From Melampsora larici-populina 98AG31 (lineage: Eukaryota > Basidiomycota > Pucciniomycetes > Pucciniales > Melampsoraceae): DNA of 64,000 nucleotides. Below the pieces are notes generated by a model. That model did not search any database and was not told the DNA's origin. It worked only from the letters and a program-made list of their open reading frames with translations. A program made the translations under genes and the position numbers. This document shows positions 48,613 to 61,871 of this stretch, one piece after another. Where the stretch lies: NCBI RefSeq assembly GCF_000204055.1, contig NW_006768779.1, positions 524,350 to 588,349 of the forward strand. Reading direction: 5' to 3'. Within the stretch, counting starts at the first letter, position 1, and every line of letters begins with the position of its first letter.

Positions 48613-49616
48613 GAGCATCCGCACTCGTTTGCGGTTGTTAATTTGGTCACGTGCGGTAACAAACACAACATTAAGTAAAAAGTTACTTAACTCAACCAAA
48701 TTTCGCACTCGTTTGCATTAGCAGCGCTGTAACTTTTATAACTTTACAGATAGTGCATGTACTCCGCACCGGTTGTGCAGTAAGGTAAAGTTTTAATTTT
48801 TTGAGTACACATCACCTGCTTTCATGGCCAGTTTTCATGTGATAGAGGCACTGTTCTCTTCTTTGCACTAAGATACTAATACTCCATCTACACATGAAGA
48901 CCCGATATCATCCTGTTCATCTACTCGATCGATAGATCTTAATTTAAAATTACAAATTTAACATGAGTTTGTTCAGATCTTAATACATGAATTCCAATTA
49001 AAAAACAAAGGCTTTACTACATCGAGAAAGCTTTTAATGAGTCTGAATACACATAATGATCTTGTAAAAGATTTAAAGAATTTAAAACTAGGAAATAAAA
49101 ATCCAAACTTCAATTTTTAATTTGTATCACTTGATCCTAAAAGTCCTCCAATGATTGGTCTTTTAATGTTGATTTTCTTAAATATTGACCTCTACATAGC
49201 TATATGAATCTAGACATCTTTCATTTTCATCTGAATGGTTTGGAGTCGAGTTCAAGATGGTTGATTGACTTATTTCAATTGAAGACATCGATCGGTGTCG
49301 AACGTTCTCGAGTTGATTCATGCAACTGTAAGGCTTGGAATTCATCGTGTGTGAGTGGTGAAAAGGAGATATTGGTTGTTGACTTTGGTGTTGGAGGTCT
49401 GGTTGAGTTTTGTTTTTGGAGTCGAGTTGCCGGGAACAAGTCGTGATGTGTGATACCGCATGCGTTAGCCAATTGGTAAATTTACCGATTCGCTAACGCA
49501 AAATGACCGAAAATTAACTACCGCGGGGCTAATTTTTCACCGGTGTGGAAAAGACCCCGCGTTTGCGGTAAATTTAACCTTACCGCACCCGACTTACCGC
49601 ACGAGTGCGGATGCTC
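48613..49616. mobile_element. PIF/Harbinger-like element, GAGCATCC family, 1 kb
   Basis: The ends GAGCATCCGCACTCGT are inverted at the right, with TCA directly repeated outside (48610-48612 and 49617-49619). Many GCGGTAA and TTACCGC words near both ends recall the subterminal repeats of the 885-1716 element, which shares the GAGCATCC end. A minus-strand frame at 49275-49472 (MANACGITHHDLFPATRLQK onward, Ser/Thr-rich) has no known domain. Confidence 0.78.
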
Positions 49617-49619
49617 TCA

Positions 49620-49948
49620 GGCTGGTTGGATGAATTGTGAATTTCATCTGTTTTGCATCTCGCAGTTCGGATAATTATGGGTTTAGACTTTTTCGACTGT
49701 CACAGAGAATGTCCCATGTGGGATTGCCAGTCATTCCGACACACTCCCATTTGACATTCAATCTCAACTGTTGATCAACTTAAAACTAGAAAACCGCCAT
49801 TGACGACATTGAGAAAGTGGTCAACCTTCGATTCATCTCAACTAACTCATAGTCAGTTCCATTGGAAAACTTTTCTTCAATTTCTTAAGGAAACTACTGA
49901 TTCTATTGGATTGATCCGTCGCCTGCTTACGGTCTAGAATCTGACATC
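49620..49948. other. Upstream region of NDUFB3
   Basis: Promoter-side sequence with no recognised element. Confidence 0.3.
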
Positions 49949-50401
49949 ATGGGAGGTCCCCAGGCAGTCTACCGGGACCCTTGGCAAAAGCGTGAAGCAT
50001 GGCGGAGAGTTGAGTGACCAAAACTGGATGATCGACTTCCTCAATATATACCGAGCCTTCTATCCTCGCTGACGATTCAACGGATCTCATCCATGCAGCA
50101 CCCAATTTTCTCCAGACGCGAACAGTGAGTAGTCTGTTCCGGTCCGAGTGACCCTGATGCCCAGTACTGTGGAGGTACTGAATTTATCTTTTTATATTAC
50201 ATGATGATTGCTCATAGATTCAAGAACCTATTCCCAGGCTTTGGCATTGCTCTCGTAGCATTCTCTGGATATGTTGTATGGGATAACCTGACTTCACCTG
50301 ATTCGAACACGATCAAACGTTTGAAGGAGCAGACGGCTAAGGAAATTGAGAAGAAGGGCCAATTGACAAGTTTATTGACAGGAGGTGAAGACAAGAAATG
50401 A
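49949..50401 (+). CDS. NDUFB3: NADH:ubiquinone oxidoreductase subunit B12 (NDUFB3)
   Basis: Accessory subunit of mitochondrial complex I, in the membrane arm. Three exons (49949-50008, 50099-50124, 50218-50401) give 89 aa. The start MGGPQAVYRDPWQKREAWR is characteristic of the family. HPIFSRREQ follows, then FKNLFPGFGIALVAFSGY, which is the single membrane span. The tail (KRLKEQTAKEIEKKGQLTSL) is charged. The first donor is gttgag, weaker than usual, but the frame and family match require it. Length fits the small B12 subunit. Confidence 0.93.
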
Positions 50402-51695
50402 TAGTAAGGGTGATCCATCAATCATCCCTCTGTACGCTGCTTGCCCAAAACCAAAGAGTTCCGGACAATAGTTGCTTCGTCGTAGTATCATTGCGAAAGG
50501 AGACTACTACTTGGAGTTATGTACGGTACATTATATTTCTCCTGATTGAAGTCCGTCAGGCTGTGATCGGAACATGGGGTGTAGTGATCAGTGCGACAGA
50601 TAAACTTACAGTAGAGCTCCTGTTGATATAGTCAACCCAATTGAGTTTGATGCGGTTCGATGCAGCCGAGTCGGTCATTTCACGATTAGGGGACACCGCG
50701 CGATTCCTTGCCCTTCACCGCGCTTGTCACGAGGACAATACGATCATGTTTCATGGCTCCGCTCACCTTAGTTAGTCTTCAAACGCTGCATCTGCTCGGC
50801 TTCAAGCTCTGCAAGCAAAGACAGGAGCTTCGATACGTGCAGACTGAAGTGATATCCCCGGAGCCCGCCCACAAAGTCAAATGACAGTAGGTAGATGCGT
50901 ACTTCCTTGCGTCCGAAAAGATACCAGGCTTGTAAGTAAATGATATGGCATGCTGTCTCAGAATATCCCAAGCATGATTGTAGATACATCGACTAGCAAA
51001 GCCTTCAAGCAGCCCGCGCCAAAAGGACGCATATACAAGGAAGAAAACCCTACATGCGATATATGATGATCTTTAGGAGGGCTTGTGCATCACGGCTTCA
51101 TATCTCGATATCAGATGTGAACATACAGCATATTGAAAGATTCATGGCCGATGGGATTAGTGGTCGAGCCAAAGTACCTACCGTATCGTCGGGCATGAAA
51201 ACAGTCGGCTGCCCAGTGGTTAACCGAAAGCTTGCAGGTGGCTTGGGCGGAGGTTACAAGGTCGACCGAAGCGTCTTTGGACTTCCTTGAGTGTATACAG
51301 CGAGTTTTACGAGACACAAGGTTATTTTGCAGTATACATGTGACTTGGATTTTGACTCAGCAATGGGACATCATTAGCCCCTGGAATCTAGGATTGTATT
51401 TCTCTGAGATAGAGATGACATACGAAGTGCAGCTCGGGTGAGTAGGGGGTTTTCTGATAGACAGAGATGATGGAAGGTCACGAACAAATTCGCTCAGCCC
51501 ACCTGATCCCATGCCTGCGTTCGGCAAATAATAGGGAATTCCACCAAGGGCAGATACTCATCTTGTTTGTTGATTTGAATCTCAGTTCCTTGTCAAGCAC
51601 AAATCTTTGAAGTCTTCTCCTTATATACCACCTTCGCTGTTCAGCCATGCACAACGAGACACGTATTATCAGCCTGGCTAGATCACGACGAAAAG
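50402..51695. other. Intergenic, uncertain minus-strand remnants
   Basis: Minus-strand frames at 50768-50989 and 51111-51317 have moderately coding-like composition but no domain and no convincing splice links. The right end is the promoter region of the tyrosinase gene. Confidence 0.3.
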
Positions 51696-53554
51696 ATGCG
51701 ATCCGATTGTTTAACTCACGTTTTAGTCACTTATCTGATTTTCGCTCTCCCTCATTTACAATCCATCTTAGGTCAAACTTGTGCTTCTATCAAGCGAAGG
51801 CAGGAATGGCGTACTTTGAGCCGCGCTGATCAAATTTCTTACATCGATGCTGTCAAATGTTTGATGAGCAATCCGTCTCAGTTGATGCCTCTATCAGGGC
51901 TTAATCGAGTTGATGACTTCCAATACGTTCATTCTACCTTGCAAGACTCGGTACATTTTGTGGCCCATTTCTTAGTTTGTCAGTCTATATTTGGCAATTC
52001 TCTTGAGGTTACTGGAGAATCGAGTCATGTAGCTTTTACCATCATATAGGGCATCGACACTTTATCTACCTTTATGAAGAAGCCTTATCTCACTGCGGGT
52101 ACACCGGTGCACTACCCAGATGGGATTGGACTTTAGACGCAGCAAACGTGACGGCGGCCCCAGTCTGGTCCTCAGATAGAGAGGTGCTGACTCAGATTAC
52201 CTTCACTTTCGATTCAATGCATGACTTACAATATTGTTCCTAACCTGGTAGGTCGGTTTCGGCACAAATGGCACTGGCCCCAGTACTGCTTCTTCTAATA
52301 CTGGTCTAGGTTAGTGTGTCTTGACTAAGAGAGGACAAGACTTGTTTTTCTCGATGATGGTATGATCTGAAATCATCAAAATGCTGAAATCTGTTGATAG
52401 ACGGTGGAGCTGTGGTTGATGGCGCCTTTGCAAGACTTCAACTCAATCTTCCATTTAGACATCTATTGCAAAGGAATTGGAATCCTTTCCTTGAGATCTC
52501 TTCCGGGTTTGTTATATTCAATTTCCCCTACAAAAAGATAAAATTGCTCACACGTGCGTTGTATTCGCATTGTTCAGGGGATCCATATTTGCCAGCCAGT
52601 ACTTGTATGATACCACTTTACCAGCTATATGCTTGCGTGTGTTCCTCTGGCTCATCATCATATGCTTTGATTTAGTGATCAGAGGGCTATTAGGAATATT
52701 CAAAGCTTGACCACCTATCATCAGTTCGCGGTTGCTGTGGAGGTTTGTTGCCTTGATTTCCACCTTTGCATGTATGCTAGTCTTTGCTTGAGGTGCTGAT
52801 CCTGTTTGATCTGTAGGGACAAGACCCCGATGTCTTTGAGAACGCCCAACCTGGTCCTCATAGCACGATTCACGCTCTAATTGGAGGGGTGAGTAGTGCC
52901 GGCGCCTGTCCAATTTCAAAGCTTTCTCATTAATCAATACAATGACTTTGAATAGGACTTTCCCTCATCATCAACAGCGGTGAACGACGTGAGTTTGACT
53001 GGTCATTACACTTCTTGAATTCATGAACAATGATTTGAAACTTCTATGTATACACTCTAATTTTCATCGGGCGATTCATCTTCAATGTTTTTGTCAGCCG
53101 TAAGTCAACTTATCTTCTAGAATTTCTTTTCTGTCCAAATTCATTAAGAAGTAAAGGAACTAACAAATATGGATCATCAATATAGTCTCTTTTTCTTACA
53201 TCACGCAAACATTGATTGGCTCTGGTGGAAATGGCAACAAGCCGATCGAAGCAATAGACTTTTTGAATATGGTGGAAATGTGAGTTAGGTGTCAAATTGT
53301 ACACGAAAGTTGTTTATTGATGGTCATACATCTTTGTCTTGAATCTCTACCAACCAAAAAGCGACGAAGAAGAAGTTCCAGGCAGGATGCTACTCTGAGT
53401 GACAGAATTGAGTTTTTAGGATTATCTCGGAACCCTACGATCAGTAGTGTGATGGACATTTCTACGTTTCCACATTGCTATACTTGTAAGTGATAGTTTA
53501 TACTTTGCTTTCTCTGTGATCACAACACTGATGTCTCGCCTCATAGATGTTTGA
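51696..53554 (+). CDS. Secreted tyrosinase (type 3 copper oxidase)
   Basis: The family oxidises mono- or diphenols using a binuclear copper centre. Eleven exons (51696-51978, 52050-52183, 52252-52309, 52401-52506, 52676-52742, 52817-52888, 52956-52988, 53098-53099, 53186-53279, 53362-53485, 53547-53554) give 326 aa. The N-terminus MRSDCLTHVLVTYLIFALPH is a signal peptide. The CuA site is YVHSTLQDSVHFVAH then FLVWHRHF, where most relatives have FLPWHR. The CuB site is GPHSTIHALIGGDF and PLFFLHHANIDWLWWKWQ. The Pro codon before LFF is assembled only if a 2-nt exon (CC) is included. The short C-terminus ends PHCYTYV, without the usual long C-terminal extension. The ATG at 51647 is in another frame and lacks the signal. 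Confidence 0.93.
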
Positions 53555-54197
53555 GGTTCAAACACTTTTGATTTCTCTCCAAGTCAGAATCAGGTAGCTT
53601 TATTTAATGAGTTTCATAAATTTAATCAATCAATGTGAATGGTCTATGGGTCACCCCCCACAACTGAGTCTGAATCACCCGATTATTTATCACAAAGTCT
53701 ATCTTATTTTTATTTATACCGAGCTCATGATATCTCGTACATTACCTCTGTCTCTCTTTGCAAAAAGACACTCGTTGTATGAAAGGGAAACTAACAGCTT
53801 AGAAACCCACTTTGAGACTAATTTTATGTTGAACAGAAAGGCAAAAGAGTGGCACGCATTGCATGGACCCTTATGAATGATCTCCTATAATCCAAACTCC
53901 AAGCTATGCCAACAAATACATGCAGCTCCACAATATTTTCATTTTTGCAGTCAGGGTAACTCCTCAGTCGGGGGATCTTACTGAAAACTTCAAGAGTCTA
54001 ATTGATCAAAAATTGTTAAACAGAGGAGTTTTTTTGGTTGACAATTATTCAAAAATTAAATTGAACTACCAAAAAGAAAAAAAATCAAAAAAATAGTAAA
54101 CCAAAGTAAGAGAGATCTTGTGTTATTAAAGAAACTTTTCAAAAACAAAAACATAAACACACATACTCTCTCTATCTCTGGCTCTATCTCAATTAGT
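53555..54197. other. Intergenic between convergent genes
   Basis: This holds the 3' flanks of tyrosinase (+) and alanyl-tRNA synthetase (-). The frame at 53607-53876 has no recognised homology. Confidence 0.35.
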
Positions 54198-57100
54198 TTA
54201 TAAAGAATTAAATTTATTCAAAAACGATTTTTTAGCTATTTCAATAGCTTCATTCACTTTATTAATTTGATCACCAACACCTTGAGCAGTATCACCTTTT
54301 CCACCTCCCTAAAGAACCACACAAAAAAATCAAAAATCAAATCAAAAATTCAATCATAGACTGATACCTAAAAAGAGATCCTGAGATGATAAATAAATAA
54401 ATAAATTAGAATTTACCTTTCCACCTAAAACTTTAATAATCTCATCCATCCAAATCTTCGCATTCCAATCATCTTGTACCATTTCTTTAGTCAATGAATT
54501 CACATGTACAATCTTTCCATCTGATTTGTTAATACTAAACAAGTATCCTGCTTTACCTTCATTTTTCAAAATTCCACATGCAGACATCAAGCACTATGGG
54601 ATTCCATGGAAAAGAGTAAGTTGAATGAAGGGATCAAAAAAGAATGATGTGGATTGTTAGGGTTTGCTTTACTTACTTTTGTATTCGATCCAACATCTAA
54701 TACATCAATCATAACTCTTTCATTAGGATGAACTTCGATCCAATCTTTAACAAGTTGAGTTGCCTAGGAGAGAGAGAAAAAAAACCAATTGACTTTCAAC
54801 AAAATCCTTCAAAAAGAACTTGTGATATAATCAAAAAAATTGATCTTACTTTCTTTTCATCTGCTTTGGTTTGAAGTTTACCTAATTCGATCAATTCTCT
54901 TTGTACGACTCCAAACTTTTCTTTAATTTTTGATTTTTCAATTACCGAAATTTCAATTCCAGCTAATTCCTAACAAAATATAAATGAATAAATAAATTAA
55001 GAAATAAATGATCAATTTTAGATTCAATTCAATTCTTGATCTTCTTCTGTTTCAAAAAGCCCCCTCCTCAAAAAATGTATCTAACAAAAAACATCAAACT
55101 TACCACCGAAAATCCTTTTAATCCTTGTTCTCTTTCTTTAATAGGTAATTCAATAATCTTATCTAATTTCAAGTTTAATTCATTAGCTAATTCGATCACC
55201 GTTTTAGCTTCTTCACCTGTAACAGCAACAATCCTTCTGATTCCTTTTGCAATCCCAGATTCTTCAACTAAAATCAATTCTTTAATCTCATTAGTTTTCT
55301 TAACATGTCTAATATAAATTCAAAAACCAATTCTTAACGTCAATCAAGAAGTTTTTGTTTGTAAAGAGAATGAAACATTACCCACGTTCCACCACAGAAT
55401 TCTACACTATAATTTAACCATTTCGATTCATTTAATTGATCCGCATCAAGTTCGATCGGTTCAGGTCCAATGACCACCACTCTAACTGGATCAGGATACC
55501 TTTCACCAAAGACGGCTCTCAAACCTGGAATCTTTTCAGCTTCACTTAATTTCATTTCTTTAGAATAAACCGAATGATTCTTCAAGATCCAATCATTACA
55601 AATCTTTTCAATCTGTTCTAATTCTGAAGCCTTCACTTGTTGTTTATGTGAAAAATCAAATCTAAACTTATTTGAACTGACTAATGAACCTTTTTGATCA
55701 ATATGATCTCCTAACGTTTCTCTTAATGCATAATTTAAAATATGAGTACCTGTATGATTGTTTTTGATGGGTTTTCGTCTTAATTCATCAAAACTTGATT
55801 GAACTAAATCTTCCTTTTTAATTTCTCCTTCTGATAAATTTCCAATATGTAATACATAACCATTAAACACTTGTACATCTTCTACATCAAAGATCATTTC
55901 TCCCTCAATAATCAAGGTACCTGTATCATTTTCTTGTCCTCCTTGTTCTGCATAAAAATTAGTTTTGTCTAAGATCACTCCAAATGGTTCACCGGATTTT
56001 AATTCTTTACTTGATGAATAAAATTCTCCAGCTTGAAAGATGGCTTTGACTGTAGCATTAATGGTTGTAAGACCTAAAGATTTCACTTTGATCAGTCTTT
56101 TTTGTGATTCGAAAGAATCTAGACATGAAAATCAAAATAGATGACTTACTAAATTTACTTGAATCATCTGTCTTGGGTACAGATGAATTAGATTCTAGAA
56201 CAGCAATCGAATGTACATCTAATTCGACTCCAGCTCCTACGATTTTCTTTTTACCACCTTTTGAAAGTTCTTTTGATTCAGATTGAGCGATTTCAAATCC
56301 ATCTTGATCAATTCCAATTCCAGCTTCTTCTGCCATCAAAAGAGTTAAATCAATCGGAAATCCAAACGTATCATAAAGTTTCCAAACTTCTTTTCCATCT
56401 AAAACTTTTCCATTATTCTTCTTAACTCGATTACAATACTTTTCAAATATCTTTTCACCTCTATCTAATGTTAAACTAAAGGAATCTTCTTCTTCATTTA
56501 AAATCTCAATCACTTCTAATCTTCTTTTTTCGATTTCTGGAAATTCATCTCCCATCTGTTCAATTAAAGTTGGCATCAACTTTGAAAAAAACGTTCCAAT
56601 CGGTACATTGAATTTTTTTCTTATATACCTTGCACCTCTTCTTAAGATCCTTCTTAATACATAACCACGTCCCACATTATTAGGTACACCTCCATCACTA
56701 ATCGCAAAGGTTAAAGTTCTAATATGATCAGCTACAACTCTATAAGCCGTATCAATCCCATCTTGATCTTCAATTCCAAGTTTTCCTTCATATGGTCTTG
56801 CACCCGTGAGTTGTTGAATTTTCTCAAAGATCGGTCTAAAGATATCTGTATCATAATTAGATTTTTTATCTTGTAAGATTGAAACTAATCTTTCGAATCC
56901 CATTCCAGTATCTACATGTTTTGATGGTAATTCTTTTAAACTTCCATCTGATTCTCGATTGTATTCTATAAAGACATTATTCCAGATCTCAATCACTAAT
57001 GGATCATCTTGATTGACTAAACTTCCTGCATTTCTACCTCCTACTCTATCATAATGAATTTCAGAACAAGGTCCACAAGGTCCAGTAGCCCCCATCTCTA

Positions 57101-57977
57101 AAAAGGAAAAAAAACACCCCAATCGAAATCAGTCATTGCAAAAGAAAAGAAATCCCGAAAAATCTTGGACTTTACCCCAAAAGTTATCTTTAGCATTCCC
57201 AGGTAAGATATGATCTTCCTGTACACCAAGTTCTAACCAAATCCGTTTAGATTCCAAATCCGGCTCAAGTCCTTGTTTCTCATCCCCTTCAAAATAAGTG
57301 ACATATAATCGATCTTTAGGTAATCCATAAAGTTCAGTTAAAAGTTCCCATGCCATCTTTAATCCATCTTCCTTGAAATAATCACCAAAGGACCAATTCC
57401 CTAACATTTCAAAAAACGTATGATGATATGTATCTTTACCTACATCATCTAAATCATTATGTTTTCCTCCTGCTCTTATACATTTTTGACTGTTCACAGC
57501 TCTTTTGATCTTCGATAATGGATTAGATGGATCAATGGTTCCTAAGAAAATCGATTTATACTAATCAAATTAAGATCAACTCATTCAGTTTTTTTGTGTT
57601 TTTATTTTTGTTTTTCATGAGGTTTTGATCATGAATTTAAATCTGTAAAACTCAACTTGATTCATTCCTGCATTGGTAAATAAAAGTGTAGGATCATCTA
57701 ATGGACAAACACTTGAAGAAGGTACGAATTGATGCTGATATTTTTCTTGAAAATAATTTATAAATGTTTTTCTAACCTATTTGATTTCAATTCATAATCT
57801 TAATCTTCTTTTTTCCTTTTATTTTGAACATGATCGTTGACTTACTTTCTTAGCTGGCCAATCACCGAATTGACTGACTGTGTTTGATTTGATTGAGTTT
57901 GACATGAATCTGAACTTGATGGATGGCTTGAATGGTGTTGATGAAAGTGATAATTGGTTTTTGAAGAATCGGTTCAT
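54198..57977 (-). CDS. ALA1: Alanyl-tRNA synthetase, probably dual-targeted
   Basis: Class II synthetase that charges tRNA-Ala. The first ATG (57977) gives [19 protein letters not shown], a basic, acid-free presequence. A second in-frame ATG 24 codons later (57905) starts [10 protein letters not shown], suiting a cytosolic form. The catalytic core has [44 protein letters not shown] and [16 protein letters not shown], then [14 protein letters not shown]. The editing domain has [16 protein letters not shown] (HxxxH). The FCGGTHV motif is assembled across an intron. The C-terminal C-Ala region is DKIIEL.., then [20 protein letters not shown] and a Gly-rich [14 protein letters not shown], ending [10 protein letters not shown] at 54198. 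About ten exons; intact when spliced. Confidence 0.96.
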
Positions 57978-58796
57978 GAATTGCTAAAAGTGGTTTTCAC
58001 TTTTTTGCAATCAATTCAACTTATCAACCAAGTCCGACTCGATCTCAATTTACTACGGTCTCGGATATCATCAACTCACTTTCTCAATTTCAATCCATCT
58101 TAGAACTCATATTCCTTCTTTTTGACCATCACTGCTTCTATATTTTCTTTTGAATCATCTTTTCCTACATTTAACTTCAACTTCATATGTATCAAATAAA
58201 TATATATCAAACACTCAACAGAAAACAAAAAACAAATCACATTTTAATCAATTTTTATTTTTGCTTGCACATATATTTTTTCTCTTTGAAACAAAAAACT
58301 TTGTATTAAAAAGAAAATACAACCAAAAAAAAAACTAAAAAAAAAACTAAAAAAAAGGTAAATCTGAAATTTTAATACAAAAAAAAGAAAATGAAGATGA
58401 AGCGTTGAAGCGTTGAGATGCAAACAAAAGAAAAGAGAAAAGAGAAGAAAAAGAACTTGCTATATATGTATGTATGTAGATGAAGAAGAAAAAAATGTAA
58501 AGATTTCTTTTTATTTTGTTTGAAAAAAAAACGACTATGAGAGAAACACAAAGAAAAAAGAAAAGAAAAAGAAAAACCCCAGATTCTTATAAAAGGTTTT
58601 GTATGTACTACTTTAATTCAATCATTAATTCAATCAATCAATCAATTCGTTTTAATTTTCTTTATTCTAAAATCCAAAATCCAAAATCCAGAATCCAAAG
58701 TCCAAGATCCAATCCAAAATCCAAAAAAAAATCCATTCTTGATTTCTTATTGTCCAATTTCCTTTTTTCTATACCTATAACCCCCAAACCAATTTC
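57978..58796. other. Intergenic, low-complexity
   Basis: The synthetase leader and the 3' flank of the NIPA gene. Long A-rich tracts (58320-58440) are followed by tandem AAAATCC-type repeats at about 58668-58735. No gene. Confidence 0.45.
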
Positions 58797-61700
58797 TTAA
58801 AGTGGTAAAACCAATTCCCTACCCGAGATCTCTCGACTACTATTCCCACCATTCCCATCATCTTCATCATTCGAAAACGGTTCATTCCGATTTGTTTTAC
58901 CACCCCCACTTCTTTCATTTCGATTTCGTTTCATAAACTGATGATGAGGATGATTAGGATGATCAACACTTTCATCCGATCGACTTTCTTCTGATTCATC
59001 TGATCCTTTCCTAACCAACGTTCTAGTTTCAAGATCTTCATCTACTTTAATTTCTTCTTTATATTTACTAGTCGGATTCTTGAGTTTTAATTTCAATCCG
59101 ATCGGTCCACTTGATGAATCATGTGAATGATGATTGGATGGATTCGAACTCAAATGAGAATTTAATCCTAAAAAATTACTTAATGTTCTTGGATTATTCG
59201 TATTGAAATTGGAAGTCGATGAATTCGCTCCAGATCCAGATCCAGATCCATTTTGTTCAAACATATTAGTTAAAGGTCCATTAGAAGTACCACTAGATTG
59301 ATAAACATTCTTTCCATTGGATTTCACTTTTTTATTCGATTCTAATTTTCCATATTTATCAAAACTCATCTGAGGTTTGTTTAGATTCGATTCATCTTCA
59401 TCTTTTCTCAAAATCTTAAGTGGTGTCGTATTTGAAATCGAATATGGTTCTGGATTCACAATAGGTGCACTTAAACTTTTTTCTTTTTTGTTGATAGGTG
59501 ATTTGATCGGATTAGGATATGAACCTCCTATGATCGGTCGGATCGGTCGGATGGAACTTTCATGTGGTGATGTTAATGGTTTAGGTGTTTCGAAATTATA
59601 GTCTTCTTTACTCTCTCGACTTTCAGGTGATTCTGGGATCTTATAAACTATAAATCAAAACCATCATAAAGAAAGAATGATCAAAACAGAAGATCATCAG
59701 TCTGAGTCAAACCATACTGGTAAAATCATCTTATCAACATTTCCAAAAAAAAAGTCAAAACTTACCTTCATCTATTGAATCATCAATAGGTCGATCCCAA
59801 AGACTATGTCTCCTTAACCCATTATCGGTCATTTCCAAATCATTAGATCCACCCATCTTAGGACTCATTCCACTATCATGTCTAATCGGACTTTGTTTAC
59901 TAGATCTACTTTGTCGTGCAATCAAACTGGTTCGATGCATTGATCCAATCACACCTGCAAATCCTCTTAATCCATCTATACCAGGTTCTTCAGCTGATGT
60001 GCCACGTTCATCATCTGGTTCTTTATCTACGGCTAAAAACATAGATGATCTTCTATCTAAACCTCGAAGCTGTGATGGATCAATCTTGGACATTTGTAAT
60101 AGAGTGATTCCTACACAAATGACTAAAACTATGAACATTTTGGGAAAAAGATCATGAAATCAGTTGGGTTAGTTTGAGCTTTTGTGAAAAGTTGGTGATT
60201 TGCAAAAAAACCCATCTTACATCCTAAGACAAGTGTGACTATATCTAGTACAGGTGATTTTAATCCTTGGAATAAAATGATAGAAGTTACCAAAGTTGAA
60301 AAAGTAAACATGACATAATATGTTGGAGTAACTAATTGGAAAATCAAAAAGAAGAATTAGTCAATAAGGTCTATCTGATTTTGATAAATTGAGAGAGATC
60401 AAGGACAAACCCATTGCAGTATTAAACAATTCTAATGCTTTATTAAGATAATTGATTTCAGTTACTATGAATCAAATCCAAATCAAATCGACATGAGTTT
60501 TTTGAAGATCTAATGAATCAAAAATCAAATCACATACATAGTGTACAAACAACAAATCCAATTAGAAAATACATGAACCAATTCTTAAATTGATTATCCT
60601 AAAAAATCAAACAAGATGAGATTCGAATTGATAAGCTATTTATGTTGAATGCTATAAGAAAGGGGAAAAAACGTACACCTTTGATTGAAGTGATAATAGA
60701 AGCACCTAATCCTTGAGTAGAAACAACAGAAAGACCACCGATAAGAGAACAAACTGAGATCTAGAAAAAGTCATCATGTTAAGTATTTCAAGCTGATTAG
60801 AATCATGAGGTTCAAAATCACTTACATAAACAAACATATTTGATTTACCCCATCTTGGAGCAGCAACGAAGATTAAGAGAAGAGCAGAGAGGATGATGAT
60901 GGAAGCAAAGACTAAGAAACCAGGTGCTAGGAAAAGTTTTTTGAACTGTGATTTAATGAATCAATAAAAATCGTCAGTTTATAAATCGGAATAGATTATG
61001 AGATGAGAATGTGTAAATCCGAGTGGGTTGATGATGACTTTGAAGACTTTGAATTTGAATAGTTTGAAAGGTATCGAATCGGATAGAAACCGAATCACTT
61101 ACCTCAGAGATAGTAGAAACCGCTTGTTCTTGAGGAGCATTTAATGCAATGATAGTTGCACCTAAAATACAAAGTAAACAACCTAATTTTCCAAAAAACG
61201 ATAATCTTTCCTTCAAAAAGATTGAAGATAGAATCGCACAAATCACCACTGAAAGTGCTCCCATAGGTGTTACTGATGTGAAACGATTTGAAAAAAGCGA
61301 CCAAAAAAAGCTTAGTTGGATTTCTTGGATTGGTTTCGGTTTTGATGAATTGAATGGATGTGATGAGAGAAATACCTAAGATTGCATCTGCAAAAGCATA
61401 CGCTACAAAATTACAAATTTCACCTACTACCATTATAGACATTCCAGACCACCATCTAAAAAAATCCAACCCAAGGAAAAGAAAAGCCATCAAATCAGTA
61501 TAAAGAATTAAAAAAAAAAGCCAGATTTGAAATCAAACAGTAGAAGAAACACATTACAATAAACTTTTAAGATAAGCATGACCTTCACCAACTTGACCAC
61601 CTTTTTCCAAAACGGTTTGTTGAGATTTCAATAAACCTTTTTTCTTTAAAACAAAACTAGAACCGATAAAGACACCAGAGACGAGAGCTAGTACGATTCC

Positions 61701-61871
61701 AATGATTTTATAAGAAGGAGGAGACGTTGTAGTTTTGATGGTATCATTTTCATGAGTTAGAATGGCTTGTTGAGATTGAAGTGAAGCGATGGCAGCAGTG
61801 ATAGATGCTAAGGCTTGAGTATGAGTTTGATTTGGTTGTTGTGGAGTTGAAGTAGTAGTATTGAGTGACAT
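58797..61871 (-). CDS. NIPA-family magnesium transporter
   Basis: Multi-exon gene starting MSLNTTTSTPQQPNQTHTQ. After a short tail, membrane segments follow: IIGIVLALVSGVFIGSSFVL with KKKGLL, WWSGMSIMVVGEICNFVAY, VTPMGALSVVICAILSSIFL with KERLSFFGKLGCLLCILGAT, then FLVFASIIILSALLLIF, WFMYFLIGFVVCTLV, TPTYYVMFTFSTLVTSIILF and LVICVGITLLQMSKIDP. This matches the NIPA/DUF803 fold, a drug/metabolite-transporter-like family shown to carry Mg2+ in animals. An unusually long hydrophilic C-terminal tail (about 350 residues: Ser/Asn/Gly-rich, GSGSGSG, His-rich NHPHHQ) extends to the stop. Substrate is assumed from the family. Confidence 0.92.

Noticed and set aside
51647..51829. ATG at 51647 as tyrosinase start
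   Set aside because: Its frame ends at 51829 and lacks the copper motifs; the ATG at 51696 gives a signal peptide and the right frame.
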